From Tetracentron sinense (lineage: Eukaryota; Streptophyta; Magnoliopsida; Trochodendrales; Trochodendraceae), in assembly GCA_015143295.1 (NCBI GenBank), contig CM026566.1, forward strand, positions 3,645,072 through 3,709,071: a stretch of DNA of 64,000 bases, given 5' to 3'. Below, one piece after another: positions 33,756-44,700 of the stretch. The translations under genes and the position numbers were made by a program. The notes under the pieces were generated by a model that did not search any database, had not been told where the DNA came from, and saw only the letters and a list, made by a program, of their open reading frames with translations. Position 1 is the stretch's first letter. Each line of letters begins with the position of its first letter.

Positions 33756-33947
33756 GTGAGGATGTTCGCTCTTTATGTCGGTTATGTTGTAAAAGCTTGG
33801 AATACTGTTGATGTATAAAAAAAAATTTTGGTTCACCCTTCCACTATGTTAGTTGTCTTGTTTATTTATACAAGACGGTATGATATGATGTACGACGCTC
33901 AAACTCTCTCCTAACTCCTAGGTGGGATTTTGGGTCGTGACATCATT

Positions 33948-34581
33948 TGTTATTATGTCAAAAAAATAAACTTCTACCTCATACCTTACTACCTAAAAGC
34001 GGCCTTTTTACCAAATTTAGCTATAAGCTAACAACAAATCATCCCCAGAACAAGAACACTTCCACTAACACCCCAGCCCATAAAATCCAGTCTCTACAAT
34101 CTAGACTCAGAACAATCAAACGAACACCATTTTCCCTGACATTTGAAACAAAGCACTATACCCATAACCCTAATAATTAACTGAATGTCATCTCAAGTGG
34201 ATGCATGTGGCCATGTAACAATTTGTTAAGGTTTTAATTAATTTTAGAGTGTAGTTAATTTTCTGGCTTCAATTTATTCTTCATTTGCTTCCCTTCGTGG
34301 TTCTTTCTTGTCGACTTAAATTGCTTCATCAAATGCTTAAAAGCAATGGTGAAATACAAGGAGCTGTAGCCATCCCAAAGTCAAAATCATTTATATTCAA
34401 TGAATATAATAAAACAAGCTCCTGATACGGTCTTCTTTATCCTTAAGCATTTCAAGAGTAACTCGGAGAAAAAATTAAAAGAAGCAACAATCTTTTAGAA
34501 GCTGACTGATAAATGCTAAAAATAGTCCAACCAGCCCATATAAAGTCCATATGTGAAGCAAAATCAACCATCTCTACCAAC
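33948..34581. other. No gene recognised; probable TOR intron or relic
   Basis: AT-rich, low-repeat sequence between the nest and the TOR exon. The part to about 34067 may be the far end of the copia-type LTR suspected from 17476. I see no further TOR exon here. Confidence 0.35.
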
Positions 34582-34680
34582 CTTAAGAGCTCCCCAACTG
34601 CAAGTAGTGAACCATGTACGCTGTGAACGGGAGCATTTCTACCCAGTCCATCTTGTGTAGCCTCAAACATGCGATAGTAC
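34582..34680 (-). pseudogene. TOR: Single exon matching plant TARGET OF RAPAMYCIN (TOR)
   Basis: On the minus strand, a 99-nt stretch encodes YYRMFEATQDGLGRNAPVHS followed by VHGSLLAVGELLR. From memory this matches a highly conserved part of the HEAT-repeat region of plant TOR kinase, the growth-controlling phosphatidylinositol-kinase-like protein kinase. It is bounded by a good acceptor (TTTTTTGACAG at 34681 and above) and a GT donor (34581-34580). The first base completes a split Trp codon (TG|G) and the last two start a split Arg codon, both fitting the protein. The frame is open and the sites are intact. No other TOR exon is recognised in the window, so it is either an exon of a TOR gene with very long introns or a captured gene fragment. 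Confidence 0.7.
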
Positions 34681-34756
34681 CTGTCAAAAAATATAACATA
34701 ATCATTATTGTATAAAAAGTAATAACATGTGGATACAAAAAGTACTGTGCACTAAC

Positions 34757-35213
34757 CATAGTAACAAAGTCGGTGTTCGAGAATAATTTGGTGGGTGTCT
34801 TCTTCGGGAAAAATTGGCAAAGTTGGGAAAACTTTGGGGGAAAAACAGAAACAATAAAATTATAATTTAATAATTATAAAGAGAAAGTAACATAATACCA
34901 ACCATAGTTACTAAAGAATTATTCGTCTAGGAAATTTTTTTAAAAAGGGCAAAATTCGAAAAATTTAAAAATAAATCAGTAAAAAATCCAACAGGATATG
35001 AAAATTATTAAAATTACTAAATATGAAAATTATGAACAAATATATTTCATATATTTATTGAAATTTTTCAAAAAGTTGTGAATAATTCGCGACTTTTTGA
35101 AAAAGTCATGATTATTTCAAAAAGTCATGAATAGTTTGGGAATTAATCGTTCAAGAAAAAGTCGCATCTTATGCGGGCCTTTTTTAAAAAAATCGGAGAA
35201 CTTTGTTACTATG
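34757..35213. mobile_element. hAT-like MITE, 457 bp
   Basis: Terminal inverted repeats CATAGTAACAAAGT and ACTTTGTTACTATG at the two ends. Flanks are gcactaac (34749-34756) and acactaac (35214-35221), a 7-of-8 match, fitting the 8-bp target duplication of hAT elements. No coding capacity. The middle is AT-rich with AAAAAGTCATGA/GCGACTTTTTGAAAAAG inverted motifs. Lies 77 bases upstream of the TOR exon in transcript direction. Confidence 0.75.
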
Positions 35214-35221
35214 ACACTAAC

Positions 35222-36745
35222 TACAGAGGAACACCTCTAGAAGTCATCATTAAATCATTACCAAACACAGCTTCCAAGGACATTGAACAAATTAGTCATA
35301 ACAGTTATTTCCTACCAATGCAAACAATTGAACATGACTGATATAACAGATATTTAGAGTGAACAGGCCATCAGCAGAAATGTATCAAAAAGTGAAGTTC
35401 TGGTTTAGTTTCTGGTAGGGGCCAACACTAAAGTTACTAAACCCAGTTTCCCACTAAAAGGTACTAGAAGTCCGATTTATTTTGATACCAGCACCATGCA
35501 GATAAGCCCCTGATATTTTCAATGATTAAAACCAAGCTGGCTTGTCTTCCTACTATCAGAGATCATTGGTGATACTAATGTGTAATGCAGAATCTGGAAT
35601 CGCCATTCTAAGTAGTTGGAATTACAATGCCAAGGAAAAAAGGATCCATCTCTCACGAGGCCTGCCAACGTTCCTTTAATTGATCTGATCCAGCATGATG
35701 CATACACCATTACACCTTCAACAATCAAAACATTTGGTAGATGCCCCAAACCAAATGGTTCTAAAGTCAAGTTCCTGGACACTTCCAACTTTATTTCAAC
35801 CAGAAACATATATCACATAGTTTGATGGATGATGGTTCTAATAAGGCACCTTCCTGTCATATTCAATCCAAGGCATCAAAACTGTTATCTTCCCTTAGTA
35901 AGGAAGGATCGAAAGTTTCTCTATTCAAAATTCCAGATAACTTCCCTAAAAATCGAATTTCCACTCAGGCTTTCTCAGAAAAATCAATCAAATATAGGGT
36001 TTCTGCGTTGAACAGAAACCACTAAAAAATCAGAAGGTAAAAAATGAAGAAGATAAGCAATCTAAATTTCCAATAAATAACCATCAATGGAAGCTTCCTC
36101 TTCATGGTTTCTGAGATTCAAGCGTTTCTGGGATTCAAGCGAATATACATCTCATTTCATTCTCAATAATAAGGAAAATTTCAAACCGCAGGATTGAATC
36201 TGGAATTGGACTGACATGTGTATCAGAGATGATCGATTCAGAAGCAAGATCGATTCTGCTTGAAACCATCCATTTGAGCTGGCGATTCTTCTTTTCTTTT
36301 TTTGCACTCAAGCTTGTGGACGTCTTAGATTAATTTGAATTCTAATGATCGTTGCATCGATTGCCACTTTCTCTCTTATAGCGACGTCTTCGGAGCTGCG
36401 ATTGAATTCTGATTTCTGATGAATTGAGCTCGAGTTGGGCAGCTTTAAAAGATGACATGCCCCTACGGTTAAACCTTGTGTCCGGTTATAAAACAAAAGC
36501 TTTCTGAAGTGCTCTTTTAACTCTAGTTAATCAATACCAAAAACAAAAAACTCTAGTTAATAATTTTAACATTTAGAGTTAACATTTTTTTTAAAAAAAA
36601 AACCAAAGATTAGATGGTTGAACCTAAGGGATGTCAAACCAAAAAAAAAAAAAAAAAAAACTAACGGATGGTGAATCTTAATCACTGGAGTCCGGTTGAT
36701 AACATTAGATAATTCCAAGTCCAATACAATGTATCTAGAAGGACA
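35222..36745. other. No gene recognised
   Basis: Low-repeat sequence without convincing coding signal; short frames only. There is a run of about 20 A at 36641-36660 and a doubled CTCTAGTTAAT near 36525 and 36551. It could be intron or intergenic DNA of the host. Confidence 0.4.
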
Positions 36746-36754
36746 CTTCAACAT

Positions 36755-37012
36755 AGTGTTGTCAGAACCAGCCGGACCGGCTGGTGGAACCGGTAGAAAG
36801 GCTAGTTCCCAAAACCCTCAAAACCAGGATGCTTTAAGAACCGGCCAGAACCGGTGGTAGAACTAGTCAGAATAGGAAAAAATTAGGAAAAAAATGAAAA
36901 ATTTTTGATTTTTTTGTAAAAAGTACACAGTCGAATTGAACCGGTCGAACCAATCGAATCGGGAACCGGCCACTCTACCGGTTCGATGCCCGGTTCGGTT
37001 CTGACAACAATG
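36755..37012. mobile_element. Mutator-type MITE, 258 bp, 9-bp TSD
   Basis: Ends carry TGTTGTCAGAACC and GGTTCTGACAACAA as inverted repeats. A perfect 9-bp target copy, cttcaacat, lies at 36746-36754 and 37013-37021; 9 bp is the length made by Mutator-like transposases. The body is rich in AACCGGT palindromes. No coding capacity. Confidence 0.8.
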
Positions 37013-37017
37013 CTTCA

Positions 37018-37200
37018 ACATCTTGCATGGCCACACCCGCCTCTTGGACTGATTGGTGGGGTGGGTGTGGCTCTCTGTTGAGGGAGGTTTGGGGATCCAA
37101 TCCCCCAGCATGGCCGCACCCTGCCTCTTGTGCTACTGGTGTGGTCTGGCGTCTCTGTTGAGGGATGAGGTTTGCGAATCCAATTTCCTCCATAATGAGT
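37018..37200 (+). repeat. Imperfect tandem repeat of about 90-100 bp
   Basis: Two units start with CATGGCCACACCCGCCTCTTG (first) and its near match near 37110, and each ends with CTCTGTTGAGGGA...CCAAT. Origin unclear; the G-rich ends hint at a SINE or processed fragment but no poly-A or target copy was found. Confidence 0.5.
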
Positions 37201-37608
37201 ATGCAAGCCCCCAATATTTTTTTTTTGCCAGTGGATTTGGGAGAGCTATTATTTAGATAAAATTAATGAATTTTTAATTTTATTTTATATATAAGGAAAA
37301 TTATTCTTTTCAATGGAATACGTGTCTGTACAACCGCCACATGTCCCTTTTTAATACCCACTAACTGTAGCGTCCCGAAACTTTTCGTACCTAATGAATA
37401 GCGTTCTCATAACCAATTGGTCTTTCACATAGTCCAATTAATAAATAAAGAAGAATTAGAAGATTCTAAAATACCAGAAATGCTCCTCTTCGAATGACGA
37501 GTCCAACGCAAGTTGAATCGTCAAAATCTGACAAAATTAGTCAAAAGTTATGGCCGAAATACCAAAGTGGGAAAAATGAGAGAAAACAGCAAAATGGGCA
37601 AAAAACAC

Positions 37609-37670
37609 AAGGAACCGGTCGACCGAATAGCCACTGGTCGACTGATATCCATTACTGGTCGACCAAACAT
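37609..37670. repeat. Palindrome array TGGTCGACCA in LTR F
   Basis: Three units, CCGGTCGACCGA, CTGGTCGACTGA and CTGGTCGACCAA, centred on GTCGAC. Placed between the U3 block and TATA as in the other LTRs. Confidence 0.75.
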
Positions 37671-38630
37671 TGCACTTTTTGTATGGGCTTTTATTCCAGT
37701 GAGGTCATTTTTGGCCGGTCCATTGGTCATGCGAAAATTTGCTCAATTTGGTCTGTTTTGCCGAAATATTAAGGGTAAAATGATCTCTGACCACCCAATT
37801 TTCTATATAAACCCAAATTCGTGGGTTTGGGGTTTCCAAAACCCTCAAGCATAGGTTTTAAGAGAAAGTGAGAGAGGAGAAAGGGATTTTTCTCCTAGGG
37901 CATCAACTTGATTTTTGTTTTGGCATGACATGCATGACAGGACATGACACGTAGAACGCGAGGGACACCTCCTCCAAGCTCGACAGCAACTCCACACACG
38001 TTTTGGAGGGTTTTCCCTCATCCTTTCAAGGTCGGTACCCTATGCTACCCTTCTAATTCATCTTCTTTTTCTTCATTTTTGTGGTTTTTCCTCAAATTTC
38101 AAACATGAGAATGTGATGGAATGGATGAATAGAGAATGTGATGGGCGATGGATGTCATATGGTTGTTGTAATGAATGAAATGGGAAGGGTATTTCACCAA
38201 TAATGAACACATATGGATGATGGATGGATTTGATGAATCATTGATCAAGAGAAGCATGATTTAAGGCATATGAAATTTCTAGGGTTTTATGACAGTGTGT
38301 TACTCGTTTTCTATAACAGCATGAATATTATTATGTGTAGAAATAATGTTATTCTATGTATTGTTATTTCAAATGTCACGTTTAATTCCAAGATAAAGTA
38401 TGTACACGGCTTCACGAGCACGGCATGCATGACATGGTTTATTGGGTTTTTCAAGAACAAGAGTTTTATTCTCGATTCACGAACACCAGGACAAGGCTAA
38501 ACGTAAGGGTTGGTAAATAGAGGTAGGGCATATCCTAAGATATGTTTTACCTCGCTTTTGACAAGAACAAGAATACGTCAAGTAAGATGTTAGTGTGCCT
38601 CCAAGCATGAATGTTTACTTTATTGCACTT

Positions 38631-38785
38631 TTGCAAAAGAGGGGGTTTACACTTCCCTCCCTTCAAGTTACTTTATTACATATTTCGCAAAAAAGAGGGT
38701 TTACACTTCCCTTCCTTCAAGTTGTTTTATTTCATATTTTGCAAAAGATGAGGTTTACACCACCCTCCTTTCAAGTTGTTCAAGG
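38631..38785 (+). repeat. Three 54-bp units in LTR F
   Basis: Units read TTGCAAAAGAGGGGGTTTAC then ACTTCCCTCCCTTCAAGTT. GAGGG and CCCTC can pair across the TTTACACTT loop. Counterpart of the hairpin arrays in the A and E LTRs. Confidence 0.75.
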
Positions 38786-39163
38786 GCACTAACATCCCAA
38801 GCGCATGAGCATATTTAAATTCCAAGCAAGCATGAGAATTTAATTTCATGGCATGACATGCATGACAGGACATGACACGTAGAACACGACAAGACAAGCA
38901 AGACAGAACAAGACAAGACAAGCAAGATAGAACATGACAAGACAAGTTTTTCAAGCACGAAAAAAGTATTTTAAGTCAAGTCAAGCACACGATGATTTCA
39001 AGAGTTTTTTTGACCTTGATGTGATGCAAGCATGAAATATAAACTGTTTACTTTCCTGTCATGATATGAACTGCTTCCGCTTTATTTTCATTATTATGTT
39101 GCTATAACTGTTGGTTAGTATTTGGTACTCGCTGAGTGTTTCAATACTCAACCGTACATATTG

Positions 39164-39286
39164 ATGTCGGCAGGTACTAGTGGAACGACCACTCCTTTTG
39201 ACAAATGTGCTCCCGGTCCATGGGTGGAGGAGGAGTACTTTGAGGAGGTCCCTGCTGAGGAGCCTCATGTAGACGGTTATTATTAG
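39164..39286 (+). other. LTR micro-ORF, 40 codons, whole
   Basis: Starts MSAGTSGTTTPFDKCAPGPW, continues VEEEYFEEVPAEEPHVDGYY, then TAG. Acidic tail, no recognised domain. Shares PFDxCAPGPWVEEEY with the D and H copies. Confidence 0.55.
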
Positions 39287-39586
39287 GTGGTAGATTCTAA
39301 GTGAGTGTGGGTGAGAACGAGAGATTATGTACCCATGTATTTTGGTGGGCATGTCCGCACATTCCTTGTTTACACTTTTGTACAAAAAACTTGAAACATG
39401 TATATACATAGAGGTTCTGGTTAGACTTCCGTTATGCCATGTTAGTTTATGCTTCTGCTATTTTGTTCTCTATTGTATGTGCTCAATGTATTTTGCAGGT
39501 TGGTTTGTCAAGCATGCCATGTAGGTCATGATAAGTCGTCAAGATTTATTCTAACTCTTAGGGTGGGTTTTGGGTCACGATAGGTT

Positions 39587-39598
39587 TGGTATCAGAGC
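39587..39598 (+). other. Primer binding site of element F
   Basis: TGGTATCAGAGC, 4 bases after the LTR end; initiator tRNA-Met type. Confidence 0.85.
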
Positions 39599-39925
39599 TT
39601 AGGCTTTAGGCCTTATAGGGTCACTTAGAATCTTGTACCATAACTTGACAAGAGCATATGTCAGGAAGGAAGTAAGTCGGAAGCGAGTCATATTCCAAGT
39701 GTAAGACTAAACTTTAGTCTTAGTCTAAAATGGTTGCTTCAACCAAGTACAGGTCTTAGGAACGCTAGAACACCAAAGTATATTACAAATACTCTGATGA
39801 CTTGATGTGATGAATATGATAGTACTATACTATTATTGATTGCTCTATTGTGAAAATTGAATCAATGGGTAAATCATGGTTCCAAGTTAGACTCATGTGT
39901 TGCTATTGTTCTCAGGACCTTGGTC

Positions 39926-40230
39926 ATGAAGCAGAGCACACGGGGTCGCGGACCACATACGAGAGCTTCTTCCTCTTCTCTAGATGAGGATAAGCAGCCG
40001 GACCTTTCTCAGGTTCTCGGCTTTATTGTAGAGACTCTGGCATTGCTAGCAGCCAGGCAGCTACCCCTCCTCCTGCTACTCCAGAGTCTGTAGCACCAGT
40101 ACATCGCAAAACTGGGGTTGAGGCATTTCGGAGAATGAGGCCTCTAGCATTCCATGGGAGTGTGGACCCTTTTATTGCAGAGGCTTGGATCCTCTAGTTG
40201 GAGAAGATCTTCGCGGTCCTCTCGCCCACT
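39926..40230 (+). pseudogene. Gag start of element F (fossil part)
   Basis: Reads MKQSTRGRGPHTRASSSSLD then DEDKQPDLSQVLGFIVETLA and later MRPLAFHGSVDPFIAEAWIL-like sequence. Clearly the gag N-terminus of the A/D family. Element F stops here; no pol or 3' LTR follows. Confidence 0.75.
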
Positions 40231-40248
40231 GATCTACTAGCTGTCATG

Positions 40249-40368
40249 TGTCCCTTTTAACACCCACTAACTGTGATTAAGATTTGGTGAGGTTAATCTT
40301 GGTTTTTAGAATAAGAAAGAAAAAATTAACCTTAGTTTTATTAAGCTTAATCACAGTTAAAGGGAAAC
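40249..40368. mobile_element. Small MITE-like element
   Basis: Inverted repeats TAACTGTGATTAAG (40268-40281) and CTTAATCACAGTTA (40346-40359), with TCCCTTTTAA/TTAAAGGGA on the outer sides. The left half resembles the left flank of element F (CATGTCCC...CCCACTAAC before 37366), so F probably landed in a copy of the same repeat. No sure target copy. Confidence 0.5.
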
Positions 40369-40384
40369 GGACGGAGTGCATGGA

Positions 40385-40585
40385 AATTTGGGGGGCATTA
40401 ACTCATAATATTGGTTAGGGGGGCACTCGGTACTCTATATAAAATGTTGATACAATAAGTTTTTTTTAATTAAAATCTACTTAACATACAAGATTTTCCA
40501 ATTCCCCCCCAAAAAAAATAATAATAAAAGATTTTCCAAAATTTTGGGGGGCCGTGGCCCATCAACGCCCCGACTTCGCCCCTGC
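40385..40585. mobile_element. Possible hAT-type fragment
   Basis: The right end reads CCCCGACTTCGCCCCTG, whose reverse complement CAGGGGCGAAGTCGGGG resembles plant hAT terminal repeats (CAGGGGCGGAG type). No matching left end was found. Confidence 0.25.
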
Positions 40586-40976
40586 TAACAACTGGCTAAG
40601 GTAAGTAAATAATATCTGAAGAAAAATAAAATAAAAAATCTTGCATGGCCCAAGCAACATGATTACGAACTAGTCCACAAGCCTAATGTCATCCCATGTC
40701 ACGAAGAGCTTCCTGTAAAGATCCGAATGTTGCTCCGCTACATGGAAGTCTGAATTAAGTGACCGGTCAATTGTTAGTCCTACCTAGACCATAAGCCCAA
40801 TGCAATCCTAGAAAATTGGAGGCTAGGAAAGCTAGGTAACAACAAAGCCTAGCTAATGAGGTGTGTTTCTTTCCTCGTACAATTGCCATGTCTATGCTCA
40901 TTTTGTAAACCTACCAATTTAATGCCACACTTGAGCATTCTAGCTAAGTGACTAGGGGTGAGTATATTGTCAAGCT
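40586..40976. other. No gene recognised
   Basis: Low-repeat sequence, short frames only. Nothing further supported. Confidence 0.4.
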
Positions 40977-40992
40977 GAATTAGGCTTACGGA

Positions 40993-41168
40993 ACACACCA
41001 GGGTTTCGGGCCAATGGTAAGTGTATCCCTTTCGTAAGGAAGTGGTTCCAGGTTCCATTCCCATCAGGGTGCGCGTCGTCCACCCATCCTACTAACTTGA
41101 GCAGATACTAACACTCTAACTGGGGTTGCGGCCTAACCGTATTACCATTACCAAAAAAAAAGAAAAAA
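40993..41168 (+). mobile_element. tRNA-type SINE with 16-bp target duplication
   Basis: Flanked by gaattaggcttacgga (40977-40992) and gaattaggcttacaga (41169-41184), 15 of 16 identical. A B-box-like GGTTCCATTCC lies at 41051-41061 and an A-box-like TGGTAAGTGTA near 41015. It ends in an A-rich tail (about 41153-41168). The size and structure fit a Pol III SINE copied by LINE enzymes. Confidence 0.75.
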
Positions 41169-41215
41169 GAATTAGGCTTACAGAAAGTGTTTGTTGGGCA
41201 ACAATCTGACTAGGG

Positions 41216-41795
41216 GTGAGTATATTGCCAAACCGAGATTTTATTAAGCATATCATGGGCAATCTGAAGCAGCCCTACTCCACCCTGATGATAACCTTAC
41301 CAGTTGTAGACTTCGGCACCATGGTCAAGCCAGGTGCTCACATTAAGTCAGCCATCAAGAGAGGTGCTATCTACTCCAGTCTAAGGCTTCCTCCCCTAGA
41401 AAAATAGCTCCAATTAGCAGGAACAGTGGTCCTAAGGACCAAAGAATGAAAGAAGATGTACATATGGTGGCTCCTGTAGCACTAATCAGATTGCCGACTC
41501 CAGTCACTCAGCCTCAGCCACAACAACCTATACCTGGAAACACCCAGTCAACCAAACAGAACCAGGGGCAAAACCATCAATAAGAAAAGCCCCCTCGAAC
41601 CTCCACCCCTCTTCCATATACCCTTAGTCAACTTTTGGACTTTCTCACCAAGCAAGGTCTTCTCACCCTAAGGGGCCTACCCTTTTTGTCACCTGACAAA
41701 CAAAACATGAGCTATAGAGCCGATCACCATTGCTCCTTTCACCAAGGCCCCGACCATGCTACTGACCATTGCATTGGCCTAAAATACGTAACCAT
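41216..41795 (+). mobile_element. Gag fragment, Tat/Ogre-like gypsy
   Basis: Reads GTMVKPGAHIKSAIKRGAIY early, then QLLDFLTKQGLLTLRGLPFL and HHCSFHQGPDHATDHCIGLK, a CxxHx(n)HxxxxC-type motif familiar from Tat-lineage gag. Plus strand, broken, without LTRs or pol. The same lineage is represented by the LTRs at 13566 and 61588. Confidence 0.5.
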
Positions 41796-44700
41796 ATTTC
41801 TAGAATTGCTTCGGATCATGCTACGATTTTATTGGAGTTTGGTAATATTCTTAATAGAAAATCCTCTTCTTTTAAATTTCAGCAAATGTAGATTAATCAC
41901 CCGAATTTTTTCAAAATTGTTACTGAATCTTGGGGGCTTCCAATCTTAGCTAATCCCCCTATATCTTTTTTCCTTAAACTGAAAAGACTAAAAATTTCTT
42001 TAAAAAGCTAGAATAGAGATGTCTTTGGTAACATTTTCCATAAGATTAACTCTCTTGAGAGTCAAATTTCTGGGTTGGAAGATGATATTCAAAGGCCTTA
42101 GGATGATGCTAAAAATATTTCGTTATCTAATCTTAAAATTGAATTACAGTCTGTTCTTCTTTATGAAGAAATTTTTTGGAGATAGAAATCTAGAGTTCAA
42201 TGGCTCAAAGAAGGTGATAATAATACGAAATTCTTTCATATGATCCCTAAAGCTAAAAGGGGCCGAAATTGCATTTCTAGAATTAAAGATGCTCAAGGTA
42301 CTTGGCTGGAATCTCAAGATGATATAGGATCTGAAGCGGTTAATTTCTTTACAAACTTGCTCACTTCTGGTAATACTATTATTGATGATAATATTTTGCA
42401 TTATATTCCTTGCATCATTACTGAGGAAAATAATAATTCCATATCTTCTCTTCTCTCTTTAGAAGAAATTTAAAAATTTATTTTTAGCATGTCTGCAGAT
42501 AGTGCTCCTGGTCCTGATGGGTTTTCAGGACATTTTTTCCAGTCCTGTTGGAATATAATTGAGGAGTACTTATTTCAGGCTATTACTTATTTTTTCTTAA
42601 CTGTTGAAATTCCTAGAGCTATAAATGCTACAGCCATTGCCTTAATTCCTAAAAGTAATTCTCCTGTGTCTTTCTCGGATTTTAGACCTATCAGTCTATG
42701 TAACTTTCTTTACAAGATTATATCTCACATTTTGGCTGATCATATTGGTTTATTGCTTCCTTATATTATATCTGATGAGTAAAGTGCATTTGTTAAAAGA
42801 AGAAATATTCTTGATAATGTCAGTATTGCTCAGGAGATGGTGCAAGACATTCATAGGAAAATACCAGGATGTAATGTTATTTTTTAAATTGATATGTCTA
42901 AAGTTTATGATAGAATGGAATGGAAGTTCATTTTGTCTGTTCTTTCAAAAATGGGTTTTAAAGAAGACTCTATTAGATTGATCTGTGGTTGTCTTTCTAA
43001 TCAATCATTCTCTATCCTTATTAATGGATGTCTTCAAGGTTTTTTTCAGAGTTCGCGGGGTCTTCGTCAGGGGGACCCTTTATCTCCTCCGCTTTTCATT
43101 ATTGTAGAAGAAGTTCTCAATAGGGGCCTTAAAACCATCTTTGCTACTCTTTCTTCTAATTATAAACTTGGAAGGTACGGAATTCCTGTTTCTCATCTAT
43201 TGTTTGCTGATGACATTCTCATTTTTTGCAATGGTAGGAAACAAAATATTCATAAAATTTTTGAATTCATTACTAACTATGAGAAATCTTCAGGTCAACT
43301 GATTAATAGATCTAAAAGTTCTTTTTACTGTTTTGATAAATTAAATAGAATGAGAGTGGATAACATTGTTAATTGGGTGGGTATTTCTAGGAAAAATTTC
43401 CCCTTTATCTATCTAGGAGTCCCCCTTTATAAAGGACACCTTAAAAAGAGCTATTTTAACTCTCTTATTGATAAAATTTCCTCTAAGGTAGAAGGCTGGA
43501 AAGCAAAACTTCTTTCTGCAGGTGGTCGTCTTATTTTGACTAAACATGTCCTTTCTTCAGTGCCCACATACCTTCTTGTAGACATACATGTGCCCAAAGG
43601 TATTAATTCTTAGATTGATAGAATCATGGCCAAGTTTTTTTGGAATAATACGAGTGAGGTTAGAAAAAGTCATTAGATACATTAGAATATTTGCTCCCTT
43701 CCCCAGTTGGAAGGGGGTTTAGGTATTCGCAAAATGAATGACTTTTCTAATGCCCTTAGAATGAAACAAATTTGGAATCTTTACCAATCGAATAATCTAT
43801 GGTCTAATTTTTTCAAGAATAAATTTCATTTTAATCATATCTGGCAAGCTTCTTATAGTCCTGGTGCTTCAAAAACCTGGATTAAAATTAGTCATTTATG
43901 TAAAGATGTGATTTACAAATCAACTGCATTAATTGGAAAAGGTACTAAGATAAATTTTTGGTTAGATCGTTGGTTTGGTGAAGTTCCTCTTATAGACCTT
44001 GCTTTATCTCTGCCTCAATTTTTTCTTTTTGTTTCAGATATGTTGGATTCTAATGGTACTTGGGATTTCTATCTTGTTAATAACTATATTCCTGATCAAT
44101 TGAAGATAGAAATAAGATCTATAGGTTACTTTACTTCTGAATATGATGATATTTTCATTTGGAATCCCATTCCTAATGGCAAGTTTACTGTTAAATCTGC
44201 TTGGGATGCGATTCGTAACTCTAATGCTCATAAGGACTAGAGTTTAAATATTTGGAATTCTAATATTCCAAAAAAAATTTAGATCTTTGGTTGGAAGGTA
44301 ATGTATGGTGCTATTTCGATAGATAATATGATTCAATCTACAGGTTTCCCTTTTGTTATTCGTTGTTATTGTTGTAATTCTGGAAATATTGAATCTGCGT
44401 CTCACCTTCTTTCTCACAGTGATATTGTAGTTAATATTTGAAGTTTTTTTGGTAGATCCTGTTCTATTGTTTTGCAGCCAAGTGATTCCATCCAATGTCT
44501 TCTTAGACGATGGTTCAGAGCCTATGCAAGGAATCACAATGTACTTTTTAATATACTCCCTCAGCTCATCATTTGGGAAATTTAGAAGGAGAGATGCTCA
44601 AGAAGATTCAAAAATGTTTGGAAGCCTCCAGACATTATCATTGGTAGAATAAAAGTGTGGCTTATGGAGTTGGGCAAATTACCTTTTAAACAAAGATTGG

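Larger units (their letters stand above)
18198..33942 (+). mobile_element. Old solo LTR (gypsy), split by element C
   Basis: Starts TGTAGAGCCCCGG at 18198 and ends GGGTCGTGACA at 33942. The 5-bp target copy tcatt lies at 18193-18197 and 33943-33947. Without element C it is about 3.38 kb (18198-19357 plus 31721-33942). It has the shared U3 block (about 18895-18955), a CTCGAGCG palindrome array, a TATA box at 19151, a donor-like AAG|GTAAATAC at 31764/31765, and a hairpin plus micro-ORF near 33564-33755. It must predate element C. Confidence 0.85.
37366..39582 (+). mobile_element. 5' LTR of element F
   Basis: Starts TGTAGCGTCCCG at 37366 and ends around GGGTCACGATA at 39582 (2217 bp). Contains the shared U3 block (about 37498-37560), a TGGTCGACCA palindrome array (about 37609-37670), a TATA box TATATAAA (37804-37811), a donor-like AAG|GTCGGTAC at 38030/38031, three 54-bp repeats (38631-38785), the hairpin at 39131-39151 and a whole micro-ORF (39164-39286). 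Confidence 0.85.

Noticed and set aside
35519-36496. Short frames suggesting a host gene beside the TOR exon
   Set aside because: No conserved protein recognised and no consistent splice-site pattern; kept as unassigned.
37018-37200. Imperfect repeat as a SINE
   Set aside because: No poly-A, no clear A and B boxes and no target copies.
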